A DNA stretch of 64,000 nt from Cryptomeria japonica. Taxonomy: Eukaryota > Streptophyta > Pinopsida > Cupressales > Cupressaceae. Every line of letters starts with the position of its first letter. Position 1 is the stretch's first letter. Below the pieces are notes generated by a model. It ran no database searches. It was not told the origin of the DNA and saw only the letters and a program-made list of their open reading frames with translations. The DNA lies in contig NC_081407.1 of assembly GCF_030272615.1 (NCBI RefSeq), forward strand, positions 436,016,230 to 436,080,229, written 5' to 3'. Both the position numbers and the translations under genes were made by a program. Positions 11,256-21,679 of this stretch are shown in pieces.

Positions 11256-12110
11256 TGTTAGGGTTCCCACAGATACTAAGAGGGGGGGGGTGAATCAGTA
11301 TCTGACCGGTAAAGAAATTTTCTTAAAACTGAATATGCAGAACATAAAGTAACAGTATACCGGTAAGCAAGAATTAATGTAAATAGCAGAATCAAAAACA
11401 TCCACATGAAAAGAACACCATAACACAAGATGTTTAACAAGGAAACCCGGTGTGGGAAAAACCTCAATGGGATTTGTGACCCACAATATTCACTTACTGG
11501 CCAATAAGAGAATATTACTCACAATAGAGGCCTACACATGCAGGAAGGCCAACTGCCTAGAGCTCACTGCTCAATAAGAAGTCACACTGACTTACAATGA
11601 GGATTTACACAAATCCAATATTTTGTACTGCTTTACAATAGCATCTTCAATGCCAGACTCAGTACTGGTTCTTTCTCTGTTCTTTACATATACCCTTGAC
11701 CTACAATTCACACATTAGGTCTGCCTTATAATTTATTTATGCTTCCTATCCATATCCTACAAATGCTTACAATGATCTCTTTTATATACAAGAGTCATTT
11801 TACAATTTTCCAAGTCGGCTTACAATAATAAATAAAATATTACATATCAAAAATCTTGTCGGCCTCAGTGTCGGTATACATGTTATTTTCTGTGCCGATG
11901 TAGATTGATCTTGCTGATGCCGGTGCACTGTCTTGTTTGAGTAATGTTTTACCGGTATAATGTTTTGCCGGTGCCATAGGATTGCAAGGTTGCCTGAGTA
12001 ATGATTTGCTGGTATAATGTCTTGCCAGTGCCATAGGATTGCAAGGTTGCCATCAATGACAAAACCTTCAATCACACACAATGTCTCATTGGAGTGTCCA
12101 TATGCCAACA
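11256..12110 (-). repeat. NA-A 3' LTR
   Basis: 855 bp; minus-strand start TGTTGGCATATGG, end CCCTAACA. Direct repeat of 17027-17905 with roughly 6% differences by eye. Includes the LTR-end motif TTCACCCCC..CTTAGTATC related to that of Copia-1. Confidence 0.93.
11781..11790 (-). promoter_or_regulatory. TATA box in NA-A 3' LTR
   Basis: Minus-strand TGTATATAAA(AG), about 320-330 bp into the LTR, repeated in the same place in the other LTR (17551-17560) and in NA-B (33564-33574). Likely the element's own promoter. Confidence 0.55.
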
Positions 12111-12126
12111 ATCTCCCCCTTTGGCA
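12111..12126 (-). other. NA-A polypurine tract
   Basis: Minus-strand CCAAAGGGGGAGAT immediately before the TGTTGGC start of the 3' LTR; near-identical to the Copia-1 PPT (CCAAAGGAGGAGAT). Confidence 0.9.
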
Positions 12127-12314
12127 TTGATGGCAACACTCATGAGAAATTTCAAAAAGATATCCAAAAATGTGTAGACCAAAAATGTTACCAAAAATGT
12201 GAGAGCTCCCCTTGAGCATGTGATCCCTGTGTTTTGAATTTTCTCATCTACTACTCCCCCTTTGGCATCAATGACAAAGGTTAGTAGATTTTGTAGTTGT
12301 ACCAATTCATAACC

Positions 12315-15300
12315 TCAACCTTGTAGTTGGGTGGTTATTATTTGAAGAATATCTCCCAAAATTAAGTTTATGCCATGCATAAAGTTCTGGCTCTCCTTTA
12401 TTGCTATCTTAGTTCTATATACTGTACCGGTGAGATGCTGCAAGTGCTCTGCTGGTGTTTTTCTACCTTGTGTTAGTGCCTCTGAGATTTCCTTTCACAG
12501 AGATGCTAAATAGTCCAATCTTGGACTTAGTTTAGACCTCAAGAATTTTGCTTTGTTTATTATTTTCTCTTTCTCTCTTTCTAATTTGAGCAATTCTTCC
12601 TCAAAATTTGTTATCTTTTCCTCAAAAACTGATAATGTATCGGGTGAGTTAACAAAATTATCAGCAAGTTTATTGATCTCTTCCTGTACCTTGCTCATCT
12701 TTTTGTCTACATCTATGGTCAAAAAGTTTATCTTACAAGTGTCTTTGTACAGAGTTTTGTACTCTTTCAATAAATTGCACAGTTCTGGTAGAAGTGTGTC
12801 AAATTCCTTGTTACACTTCTTTATTCCTTCCTCAAAGAATTTCTGTTTCTATTTTTCTACACTTTCCTTTACAGTTTCTACCTTTATTTGCTCAAAATTT
12901 CCAGAAATATATTTACAAAGTGTATCCAACTGGCCTAAAGAATCTTTGTTGGCTATATTACAATTGGGAGCTATTGATTTCAAAACTGGAATTGAATCAT
13001 CTATCACTTTATAGGCTTGTGAGCTATAATCAGTTATTTTCTTGATAGATTCGAGCAATACCTCTATTACATTTGATGGTGACCCTACAAACTGAGTGCC
13101 GGTGGAAGTGACCATGCTAGTATTGACCTCTGGTAGGTCTGTTTGTGTCTCCATCTCTTTAAGCATTGGTTTTCCTGCATCATTTCTTACCGGTGACATC
13201 TATTCTGGACCCTTTAGCTCTATTGGTTTCTCTGTTTGTGTTCCAGATTCCATCTTTTTCTCTGAATGTGCTGCCGGTTGCTCTTTGTTTTCTGTTTTAT
13301 CTATTGTATCCTTGTCTACCACTATGTTAATTTTCTAAGTATCAACATTCATCATATATAGGACTTTAGGATTAGGATTATTATCCTCTGTGTCCATGCT
13401 CTCAACTGTCGTTGATCTTCTACAGTTGTGGTTTTTATCGGTGGAGTATTTAAAGGAGGTGGGGGTAAGTTGTCTCTAATCTTGATACTTGGTGGTCCAC
13501 CAACTTTACCTTTCCCTTTGTCCCTTTGATATACCAGAATGGGCTTGGGATTCCTATATTCTTCTTATTTTTCTTTTTCAACCAAGAATTTATCCCAAGC
13601 ATTTTATGTTTCCTCTGAAACTTCAATAACTCTACCTGCCATTAGTGATATTTGCCAGTGTGCAGTGGAAAAAATTGTCCGGTTGGCCTGAGCTATCAAA
13701 TCATCAATTTCCTTAGGTGAGTTGACCGGGTATACTGCAAGTAATTTCTCTATTTTTATTTTCTTATCCAACTCGATTATTCCTTTCCTTCTGGCCTCAA
13801 GTCTTTTATATAGTTCATCAGGAATTTCATTTAGGACTTGCATCAAAAACTTTCTATACATGTCCATGTGTAATATAACACTTTCCTCGACTTGTCCTTT
13901 CTCATCATTTGATAGGGTGTCATATATTTTCCCTATGTTTTTCAATTTACCTTCCTCTATGATCTCATTCAGTAGTATGTCAAGAGGGGCAAAGTCAGTG
14001 TTTGTCTTCTTCTTCCTTTTGGGGGTCAGCTTCTTCTTAGGTGTGGCTTTCTTGACCGGAGACCTCACAGCTTGTTGCTTTTGTCTTGTCCTTCTAGGTG
14101 AAGGAGTGGATACTGGTGAGGGGTCTCTTTTCCTAACAACTCTTTTGAAAGTTGTTGTCATGTCTCCTTCTGAGGAAGTATCTACCAGTGATAGATGAGT
14201 TTCAGGTTGTTGGGCTACCAACTCATCTTCTGTTATGCCGGTTTTCCTTAGTACATCTTCCTTTATGGCTTTTGTTTGTCTGGTTCCTTTCCTCACAAAT
14301 GCCTCAACCTTTTTCACTCTTTTTTTAGATTGAATTTGACTTTCAATGGTCTCAGTACTACCAAATACTTCTTCCTTCGGTTCATTGGGGGCTTCCAGAA
14401 GTGCTTTGGCATAAGTTTCCACTATGTGGTCATCTGTTTCATACCCCATCTCTGTAACCCAGATTGTTCTTGGGATGACTGTTTCCATCCAAATCTCATC
14501 TTTTTTTATCACAAAGCATATATCATCCTTGTATTTGTTGACAATTTCTTGTGATAGTCTGATTCTTTTATTCATTTTGACCTTTAGTGCTTGAAAATAC
14601 TCATTGATATTCTTTTCTCTGTTTTCACCCATGTTGAATAAGTCAGACAATTGTTTTCCTACCGGTATGTCGAATCCAAAATCCTTGTAGCCTATATCGG
14701 GAGCCTGTTTGGTTATATGTAGCATTAAGCATACAAGTAAATTTCCAAATCTAAAGGTTCCTTTCTTATCCTTCTTGATTTTTGCTAAGTTGTCAATAAA
14801 CTCATCCTTTAACCATTCACAGATATCAATTTTTACATTGTCCTTCACCATGTCATAAGCACTTTTTATGCATAAACTAGAAACAAAGTTAAGCCTATTA
14901 GCATGAGCTACTTTGTAACCTAGAATCATGCTAACAAATTTAACATTTGTATCGGTCACATCATTAACCCTCAATGATCTCTTGTCGGATGTTGCACCAG
15001 TTAAGTTTGTTACCAAGTCATTGGAGACCTTCTCAGTTTGTCGGGTCTGCTACCGGTGGAAGGTAACCCTGTTACTGCTTTCATAGCTACCTTTGTAATT
15101 TTATGCACTGATTCAAGCCAAAAGAATGATCCATGTACCCTACTCAGAACTATCCAAACCACTTCCTTGGGAAATTCAGGAATGCAAAGGATTTCAGTGA
15201 ATCCTAGGGTTTCAACAATTTTATGTTCAGGTTTCACATTCCCAGAGTTGTCACATATAACAGACTTATACATTTTTTTGATTTCCTCATCACCTAATTC

Positions 15301-15491
15301 CTCTATGTTGCAATGAATATACATTCTAGGGTCTTCCGCATAAACAACACCTTTTGGAATTTTTGAAAAAGCACCTGTGTTGTCATCTTTCTTAGCTACC
15401 TTGGGAACTAGCTGAAACACGGGCCTAGGTCTTTTTATACTTCGACTACTGTAGGGTTTGCTATGAATTCAGGTGCAGAGGAGGATGTCAT
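12315..15491 (-). pseudogene. NA-A ORF2: large protein of unknown function
   Basis: Frame of about 1,050 codons from ATG at 15491 (MTSSSAPEFIANPTVVEV) to a stop at 12315-12317 after TTQLQG; the same stop context ends the copy in NA-B. Layers: a globular N-terminal part including PEFPKEVVWIVLSRVHGS; a helical module (ICEWLKDEFIDNLAKIKK then FRFGNLLVCLMLHITK); a basic, Ser/Thr/Pro-rich nuclear-like middle (KKATPKKKLTPKRKKK at about 14035); and a C-terminal helical, coiled-coil-like part (EEKITNFEEELLKLEREKEK). No Pol motif. Frameshifts near 15430 and 15020 and stops near 13604, 13565 and 13199 break it; the longest intact piece is 470 codons (15016-13604). Function unknown; the layout suggests a captured host-type or accessory gene. 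Confidence 0.72.
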
Positions 15492-15790
15492 GATGATAAA
15501 TACATTTTTCTACCTTTGGATGGATTGATTGTTGAAGTGCTTTGCCTCTTTCCTCGGAATGCCTTAGCTCGAAAATCTTCGTGCTCTCTGAAAGTTTGAA
15601 TTCACGGTGAAATGAAATGGAGCCAAAAACCTTATTTAATAAAGTCTTTTATGCTACCTACCATATTAATTGCTTGTCGGTAATGTATTAGCTCAACTTT
15701 ATTTGCTGGTAATGAAAGATTTTCAACTTCTTTTCTCTAACCGAGGGAATAATAGCACATGTGTCATTTTATTGCCAAACCCTCAAGATA
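15492..15790 (-). promoter_or_regulatory. Intergenic leader with TATA-like sites upstream of NA-A ORF2
   Basis: About 300 bp between ORF1 and ORF2. On the minus strand ATTAAATAAG (15631-15640) and CATAAAAGAC (15644-15653) are TATA-like and lie about 140-160 bp before the ORF2 ATG. The NA-B copy has a clearer TATAAATT at the matching place. This looks like a separate promoter and 5' UTR rather than a simple polycistronic gap. Confidence 0.5.
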
Positions 15791-15799
15791 ATTTTCTTC

Positions 15800-16955
15800 A
15801 ATTTGATGAAGAACATCCTGCTGGAGGAGCATTGCTCTATCTTGCCGGTGGAGCATCATATTGTCCTGTCGGTGAAGCATTTGTTGGTTCTACCGGTGGA
15901 GGAGTAACCCCAATATTTAGATCACCTTTTCTAATCCATTGTTTTGAAAATTCTTGCTTAACCTCTTCAACCTTTTCCTTACCTTTCAAGCTAGTACTTT
16001 TGTTATCTACCAGTGTACCTTTACTTCTACAAAATTTAGCAATATGACCAATCTTGTTACATGCATAACAGGTTACATTATTTTTCTAAATAGCTTTCCC
16101 ATAACCTATGCCAGTTTGTGTTATGCATTTATTTGATAAATGACCAAATCTTCCACAAACATAACATCTTACATTCATTCTGCAATTTTCAGAGTTATGA
16201 CCAATTTTGTTGCATTTGGTGCATTGACCAGTGGGAGGATTGATGCTATGATAATTCTTAGATCTAAATTCATTCACCCTATGACCATATTTATTACAGT
16301 TAAAGCATTTTCCATTGAATTTGTAAGTATTAGAAGGTCTTACCGGTTTGCTGTGATCCTGGGTATTTGCAGTACTGGAGCTTTCTCCAACTTCAAATCC
16401 AATTTCAGAAATGTAACCTTTGGGTTTTTGATTCTTCAATAAGGTACCAAGTTCTTTTGAGCTTTTTTTGAATTTTTCTTTGTCTTGATTTGTAGTTTCC
16501 AGTTCCCTTTCCAAGATTTCTTTTTGTCTCATTAGTTCATTTGAGTCATTCTGAGTATGCATAAGATCTGTCTTCAACATGTCATTTTCATAGCTAAGTC
16601 TTGTGTTCTCATTTGCTATATCACTTAGTCTTCTGGTCAATTCTTCTTCATTCTTCTTTATGTCCTCAATCTCTTTGCAAAATCTCATAGTCATGTCCTG
16701 CATTTCATTTTTTGTTGTCATGATCTCTTGTTTCAATTTGCTTATCATATCATTTAGTGATTCTTTTTCATCATTCTCATTTTGCAATTTTTCACAAAGT
16801 TCTCTTCTCTTATTCCTTGTAACAGTAAGATTTTCTTAAAGTTCTTGAATAATGTCCTGAGCTACTTTTAAATCATCTTCTAATTTGATATTTTTTAACT
16901 TCTCTGCATCATAGTCAGTAAGAGCTCCTTCAAGTTGCTTCATCAGATTTTCCAT
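15800..16955 (-). pseudogene. NA-A ORF1: Gag-like coiled-coil protein with CCHC zinc knuckles
   Basis: Begins at ATG 16955 (MENLMKQLE), only about 60 nt from the PBS. A long coiled coil (NDMISKLKQEI, EEELTRRLSDIANENTRL, LERELETTN) occupies roughly 200 residues. Zinc knuckles follow: CFNCNKYGHRVNEF (last Cys lost), CTKCNKIGHNSENC, CYVCGRFGHLSNKC and, after a stop at 16086, CYACNKIGHIAKFC. A further stop lies near 16837. The knuckles match nucleocapsid RNA-binding motifs, so this is probably the packaging protein, but the coiled-coil N terminus is unlike the usual copia capsid. The start was chosen because the same ATG is kept in NA-B (32979). Confidence 0.8.
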
Positions 16956-17012
16956 CTTTACCGGTGTCAAGATCTTCCTCAAGTTGTTAGGCTTCTGAAA
17001 ATAGAGGACCAG

Positions 17013-17024
17013 GCTCTGATACCA
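17013..17024 (-). other. NA-A primer-binding site
   Basis: Minus-strand TGGTATCAGAGC, two bases inside the 5' LTR; identical to the Copia-1 PBS. Confidence 0.93.
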
Positions 17025-17026
17025 AT

Positions 17027-17905
17027 TGTTAGGGTTCCCACAGATACTGAGAGGGGGAGCTAAATCAGTATCTAACCGGTAAAGAAATTTTCTTAAAACT
17101 GAATATGCAGAACATAAAGTAACAGTATATCGGTAAGCAAGAATTAATGTAAATAACAGAATCAAAAACATCCAAATGAAAAGAACACCATAACACAAGA
17201 TGTTTAACGAGGAAAATCGGTGTGGGAAAAACCTCGGTGGGATTTGTGACCCACAATATTCACTTACTGGCCAATAAGAGAATATTACTTACAATAGGGG
17301 CCTTCACATGTAGGAAGGCCAACTGCCTAGAGCTCACTTCTCAATAAGAAGTCACACTGACTTACAATGAGGATTTACACAAATCCAATATTCTATACTG
17401 CTTTACAATAGCATCTTCAATGCCAGATTTAGTACCAGTTCTTACTCTGTTCTTTACATATACCCTTGACCTACAATTCGCACATTAGGTCTGCCTTATA
17501 ATTTATTTATGCTTCCTATCCATATCCTACAAATGCTTACAATGATCTCTTTTATATACAAGAGTCATTTTACAATTTTTCAAGTCGGCTTACAATAATA
17601 AACAAAATATTAAATATCAAAAATCCTATCGACCTCAGTACCGATATACATGTTCTTTTATGTGTCGGTGTACATCTTCTGTGTCGGTGCTGGTGTAGAT
17701 TGATCTTGCTGATGCCGGTGCACTGTCTTGTTTGAGTAATGCTTTACTGGTATAATGTTTTGTCGGTGCCATAGGATTGCAAGGTTGCCTGAGTAATGCT
17801 TTGTCGATATAATGTCTTGCCGATGCCATAGGATTGCAAGGTTGCCATCAATGACAAAACCTTCAATCACACACAATGTCTCATTGGAGTGTCCATATGC
17901 CAACA
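17027..17905 (-). repeat. NA-A 5' LTR
   Basis: 879 bp, TGTT...AACA. Differs from the 3' LTR mainly by substitutions and a short insertion around 17650-17695 made of GTGTCGGTG-type words. TATA box at 17551-17560. Confidence 0.93.
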
Positions 17906-19090
17906 GCAGGAACCTTGCCATTTGTTGCAGGAACTTTTATTTCACTTTGTGGAGCAAACTGTTGTAGGAACTCTTCTCTTGTAGCTAGCTTGTGAAAAAG
18001 TCGTAGTCAGTGTCCATTCACTAAGAGTTTAAATCAAATAGGATCTATTATGGACAAATGGACTGCTCCATTCTAAAAAACTTCTTCTACCTCATAAGGA
18101 CCTAACCACCTTGTTTGGAGTTTTCCCATAGCATCTTTATATCTGGAATCATACAGGAGTGCCCAGTCACCAACTTTGAATTTCTTTTATCTAATATATT
18201 TGTCATGTCATCTTGCTCTTTGGTTTTGAATCCATTCTGTCTGTTGAACAGCTATCTTCCTCCATTCATCAAGAGCATTTAACTGTTGAATGAATTCCTT
18301 ATGTGCTTCAGACAATGTCATATTTAGTTGTAGAGCTGCTCTCAAGGTTTTATGCTCAAATTCAATAGGCATCATTGTTGTTTTTCCATAAACCATTTCA
18401 AAAGGTGTGAATCCAATTAGTGTTTTCCATGTTGTTCTATATGCCCAAATTGCCTTTGAAAGTCGATGAGACCAATCTTTCTTGTGTATAGACACTGTTT
18501 TTGTAAGAATAGCCTCAAGCTCTCTATTGGTAACTTCTACTTGTCCATTAGACTGTGGATGATATGGAGTAGATTTCTTGTGTCTTATATTTGTATTCAT
18601 TGACCAAAGCTTTTATCAATGTTGATGTAAATTGAGGTCCCTGATCTGAGACAATTTCCCTTGGTACTCCATACCTTGTAAATATTTCTTCATAGAGAAA
18701 CTCAGCCACCTTATTATCTCTTGCATGTTGCATAGCTCTAGCTTCTACCCATTTTGTTACATAGTCTGTACATACCAAGATATAAGATATGTCATTAGAA
18801 GGTGGATCATTGGGGCCAACAAAATCTAATCCCCACTTGTCAAATGGTGTAGCAAATATTTAAGGATATAGTGGCATCTCATTAGATTTTGTAGGTCTGC
18901 CCATTCACTGACATATGTCACATTTCCTTGTGTACTAAGTTGCATCCTTGTGTAATGTAGGCCAATAGTATCCGGTATTGAGTATTTTCAGTGTTGTCCT
19001 TTTGGTAGCAAAATGACCTCCACATGGCTCATCATGACATGCATGCAGGATGTCATATGTTTCATCTTCTCTGACACATCTTTGCATGAC
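17906..19090 (-). pseudogene. Gypsy-A integrase
   Basis: Zinc region HDEPCGGHF...CDICQ (about 19030-18890), first catalytic Asp in WGLDFVGP, second in IVSDQGPQF, Glu in HPQSNGQVEVTNRELE. A C-terminal module, FKVGDWALLYDSRYKD and KLQTRWLGPYEVEEVF, is typical of Athila/Tat integrases. Stops near 18945, 18890, 18855, 18208 and a frameshift near 18560 break it. The frame runs into the NA-A border at 17905 and resumes at 11255. Confidence 0.9.
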
Positions 19091-19144
19091 TTGGTCAGGT
19101 CCAGTATAAAATAGACAATCAGCAATCCATGAAAAGTTAAAACT

Positions 19145-19714
19145 TTATTTGACTAGCAACCTTCTTTCCTTAGGAGAAAAGGAAATTGGCATCTTAACTG
19201 CAACTAAATAATTGGCAATATCAGCATACCAAGGAGTATGAGCCTGTATGAGAAACAAATGCTCATCTAGAAAAGTGTCATCTATCATTGTAGAATATTC
19301 CTGCAATTGAAGACGTGAAAGATAATTTGCAACAACATTAGACTTCCCTGGCTTATCAACAACTGTGATATCAAATTCCTGCATCAACAATAACTAGCGA
19401 GCCAGTCTACCGGTGATTGATGGCTTATTCATGAGATATCTAATTGCAGTATGATCTGTATGCACAAATATGGGATACCCTATAATATAGTGTTTAAACT
19501 TGTTAAGGGCATATATGACAGCTAACATTTCATTTTTAGTAACTGTATAATTCAATTCAGGTCCCTTTAAATTCTTGCTGACATAATATATTGCATTTTC
19601 CAACTTGTCAACTTTTTGTCCCAGCACTACTCCTACAACATAATCAGATGCATCAGTATGGATTTGGAATGGTAGAGACCAATTTGGTCCTTTTAGAACT
19701 GGTGCTTGAGTCAA
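19145..19714 (-). pseudogene. Gypsy-A RNase H
   Basis: Classical Ty3 RNase H: PFQIHTDASDYVVGVVLGQ (catalytic D in TDAS), YTVTKNEMLAVIYALNKF (catalytic E), FVHTDHTAIRYLM (third D), and a VVANYLSRLQ C terminus where the usual Asp of ADxLSR is Asn-like. A single stop at about 19391 splits it. No second (archaeal-type) RNase H is seen in this element. Confidence 0.92.
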
Positions 19715-19734
19715 AGCATGCTTAAGCTTTAAAA

Positions 19735-20700
19735 AAGCTTCATTGCATGCTGAGGTCTATTTAAATTTTGCATCTTTAGTAAGCAGTGAATATAAGGGAC
19801 TTGCAATTTTGCTGAAATCTTTGATAAACCTTCTGTAGTATCCAGCATGGCCATGAAAACTTCTCACATCTTTCTGCTTCATAGGGTCATTAATATGCTA
19901 AATAACCTCAATCTTTGTTGGATCCACTTGTATGCCTTGTACAGATATATGATGACCAAGGACTATTCCTTCTTCCATCATAATGAAACACTTCTTACTG
20001 TTTAGAGACAAGTTGTAGTCTTCACACTGCTACAAAACTTTCTTCAAATTACCTAATGCTTGATCAAATTCAGAACCATAAGTTGTAAAGTCATCCATGT
20101 AAATTTTCATAATATCTTGAGAAATATCAGAAAAAAAAAAAAAATGATCACTGCCCTTTGAAAAGTGGCTGGAGCATTACACAACCCAAAAGGAAGAATA
20201 GAATATGCATACATGCCCCATGGGCAAGTAAATGTTATTTTCTCCTGATCCTCGAGAGCTATTTGTATCTGATTATAGCCACTAAATCCATCCAGGAATG
20301 AAAAATATCTCTTACCAGCAAGAGAATCCAATACCTGATCCACAAATGGCATTGGAAAATTATCCTTCCTTGTGGCTAGGTTAAAGGCTCTATAATCAAC
20401 ACATACTCTCCATTTGCCTCCCTTTTAAGGAATTATCACCAAAGGTGATACCCATTGACTGTCAGAGATAAGATAGATAAACCCAACTTTCAATAATTTC
20501 TGCAATTATTTTGTAACTATCTCCTTCAAGGCAGGGTTGACTCTTCTTTGAGGTTGTTTGAGGGGGAAACACTCATCCTTTATGTAAATATGATAAGTAC
20601 AAACTGCTGGATCAATTCCATTCATATCCTTGTAATCCCATGCAAAAACATTTCTATAGAGTTTCAGCAAGTCCACTAGGCTATCATTTTGAGTATCTGC
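19735..20700 (-). pseudogene. Gypsy-A reverse transcriptase
   Basis: Blocks in order: NVFAWDYKDMNGIDP, LKQPQRRVNPAL, WVSPLVIIP, KWRVCVDYRAFN, FSFLDGFSGYNQIQIA, LPFGLCNAPATFQRAV, the catalytic IYMDDF box (about 20088-20105), LSLNSKKCFIMMEEGIVLGHHIS. An A14 run (plus-strand 20131-20144) expands the codons just before the active site and shifts the frame. Additional stops lie near 20505, 20430, 20030 and 19900. Confidence 0.92.
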
Positions 20701-20959
20701 TATATTCTTATTGATGTTTAAATATTTATTCAATTCCACCTCTATCTTGATAGTAAGATCAATCTGATTTATATCAGAAAAATGAGAATAAGACAATTCC
20801 TGTGGCAACAAGGTATGCAAGATATCAGTGCTTGCAGGAAAGTCCAAACCTGCAATATTCAGAACCAATTCCTGCAATTCTTGGTCTTCTATTAATTCAT
20901 TTATCAGGACCTTATAAAGAATTGATTCTTCATCATATAATTGCATGAGTGGCACTCGA

Positions 20960-21420
20960 TTAATCATCATAAGGTGATTTAGAGTCAATTTCTTCAGATT
21001 CCTCTCTCAAAATAGGCCAAACAGTCTGCTGCTGCTCAAGCTGAGGTTGTGTTGGGGAATATAAGGCTAATGTTTTTGTGGAACTGCCATCTGAAATAGT
21101 CATGTCTCCTGATCTACACCCAATATATGCATCAGCTATGGCAAGCCATGGTCTTCCCAAAATGACTGGATATCCCCCCAATGTTGTTTTTGGAGATAAA
21201 ATCATAAAGTCTGCAGAATATTCCCAGGAATCTAGAATAACTACTATATCTTCTATGATACCATCAGGTCTTACTACAGAACCATCAGCAAGTTGGAGAA
21301 CTGTGGGTGTAGCCCTTAAACTATCAATCTCTAGATTTTTCATCACTTCCCTTGTCATTACATTAATAACTGCCCCTAGATCAACTAAAACATTTTTTAT
21401 TTGACTGCCATGTTATCATT
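20960..21420 (-). pseudogene. Gypsy-A protease, C-terminal part
   Basis: Contains the aspartic protease motif VLVDLGAVINVMTREVM, followed by LADGSVVRPDGIIEDIVV and GGYPVILGRPWLA. The N-terminal part is at 26609-26812, separated by the plus-strand block 21421-26608. The spacer 20700-20959 is the PR-RT linker with LPQELSYSHFSDINQ-type sequence. Confidence 0.88.
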
Positions 21421-21679
21421 GATTAAAAATGGGCTTTTCTTTTCCCATGATTGGCTATGATTTGTTGAAATTTTGAGTAAGGCACTTTTTCAAATGCTTC
21501 AGCTTTGTTTTATGCCTCAAGGGTTCAGGGGTTTTTGATTTTAGATCCTCCAATGTTTGTTTAAAACCCTCTAGTTTCTATTCTTTCGTTGCTTTATTCA
21601 CTTAAGTAATGGGTCAGGGGATCATAGGAAGTGTCCCCCCTTGTTGTTTGCCTAGGCAGACATGTTAATTAATCACAAA

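Larger units (their letters stand above)
11256..17905 (-). mobile_element. NA-A: copia-like LTR element lacking pol, with Gag-like ORF1 and large unknown ORF2
   Basis: Complete LTR element inserted in Gypsy-A pol. Minus-strand order: 5' LTR 17027-17905, tRNA-Met-type PBS 17013-17024, ORF1 (Gag-like), ORF2 (~1,050 codons, no retroviral domain), PPT near 12111, 3' LTR 11256-12110. Flanks are ACAGG (11251-11255) and GCAGG (17906-17910), consistent with a 5-bp target duplication with one mutation. No protease, integrase, RT or RNase H motif is visible in either strand of the 4.9 kb interior, so it must depend on another element. PBS, PPT context and LTR ends match Copia-1. A second copy is NA-B (30140-35394). 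Confidence 0.9.

Noticed and set aside
12553-13338. Plus-strand Ser/Phe-rich reading frames
   Set aside because: They are the complement of NA-A ORF2; composition is that of an antisense shadow and the minus-strand protein is shared with NA-B.
13722-14198. Plus-strand frame with hydrophobic stretches that could be read as membrane segments
   Set aside because: Antisense of the Lys/Glu-rich ORF2 of NA-A; hydrophobicity comes from complementing charged codons.
17008-17026. tRNA fragment
   Set aside because: The tRNA-complementary words are primer-binding sites next to LTRs, not tRNA genes.
20131-20144. Poly-A tail of a retrogene
   Set aside because: The A14 run lies inside RT coding sequence just before the catalytic box and is a homopolymer expansion.
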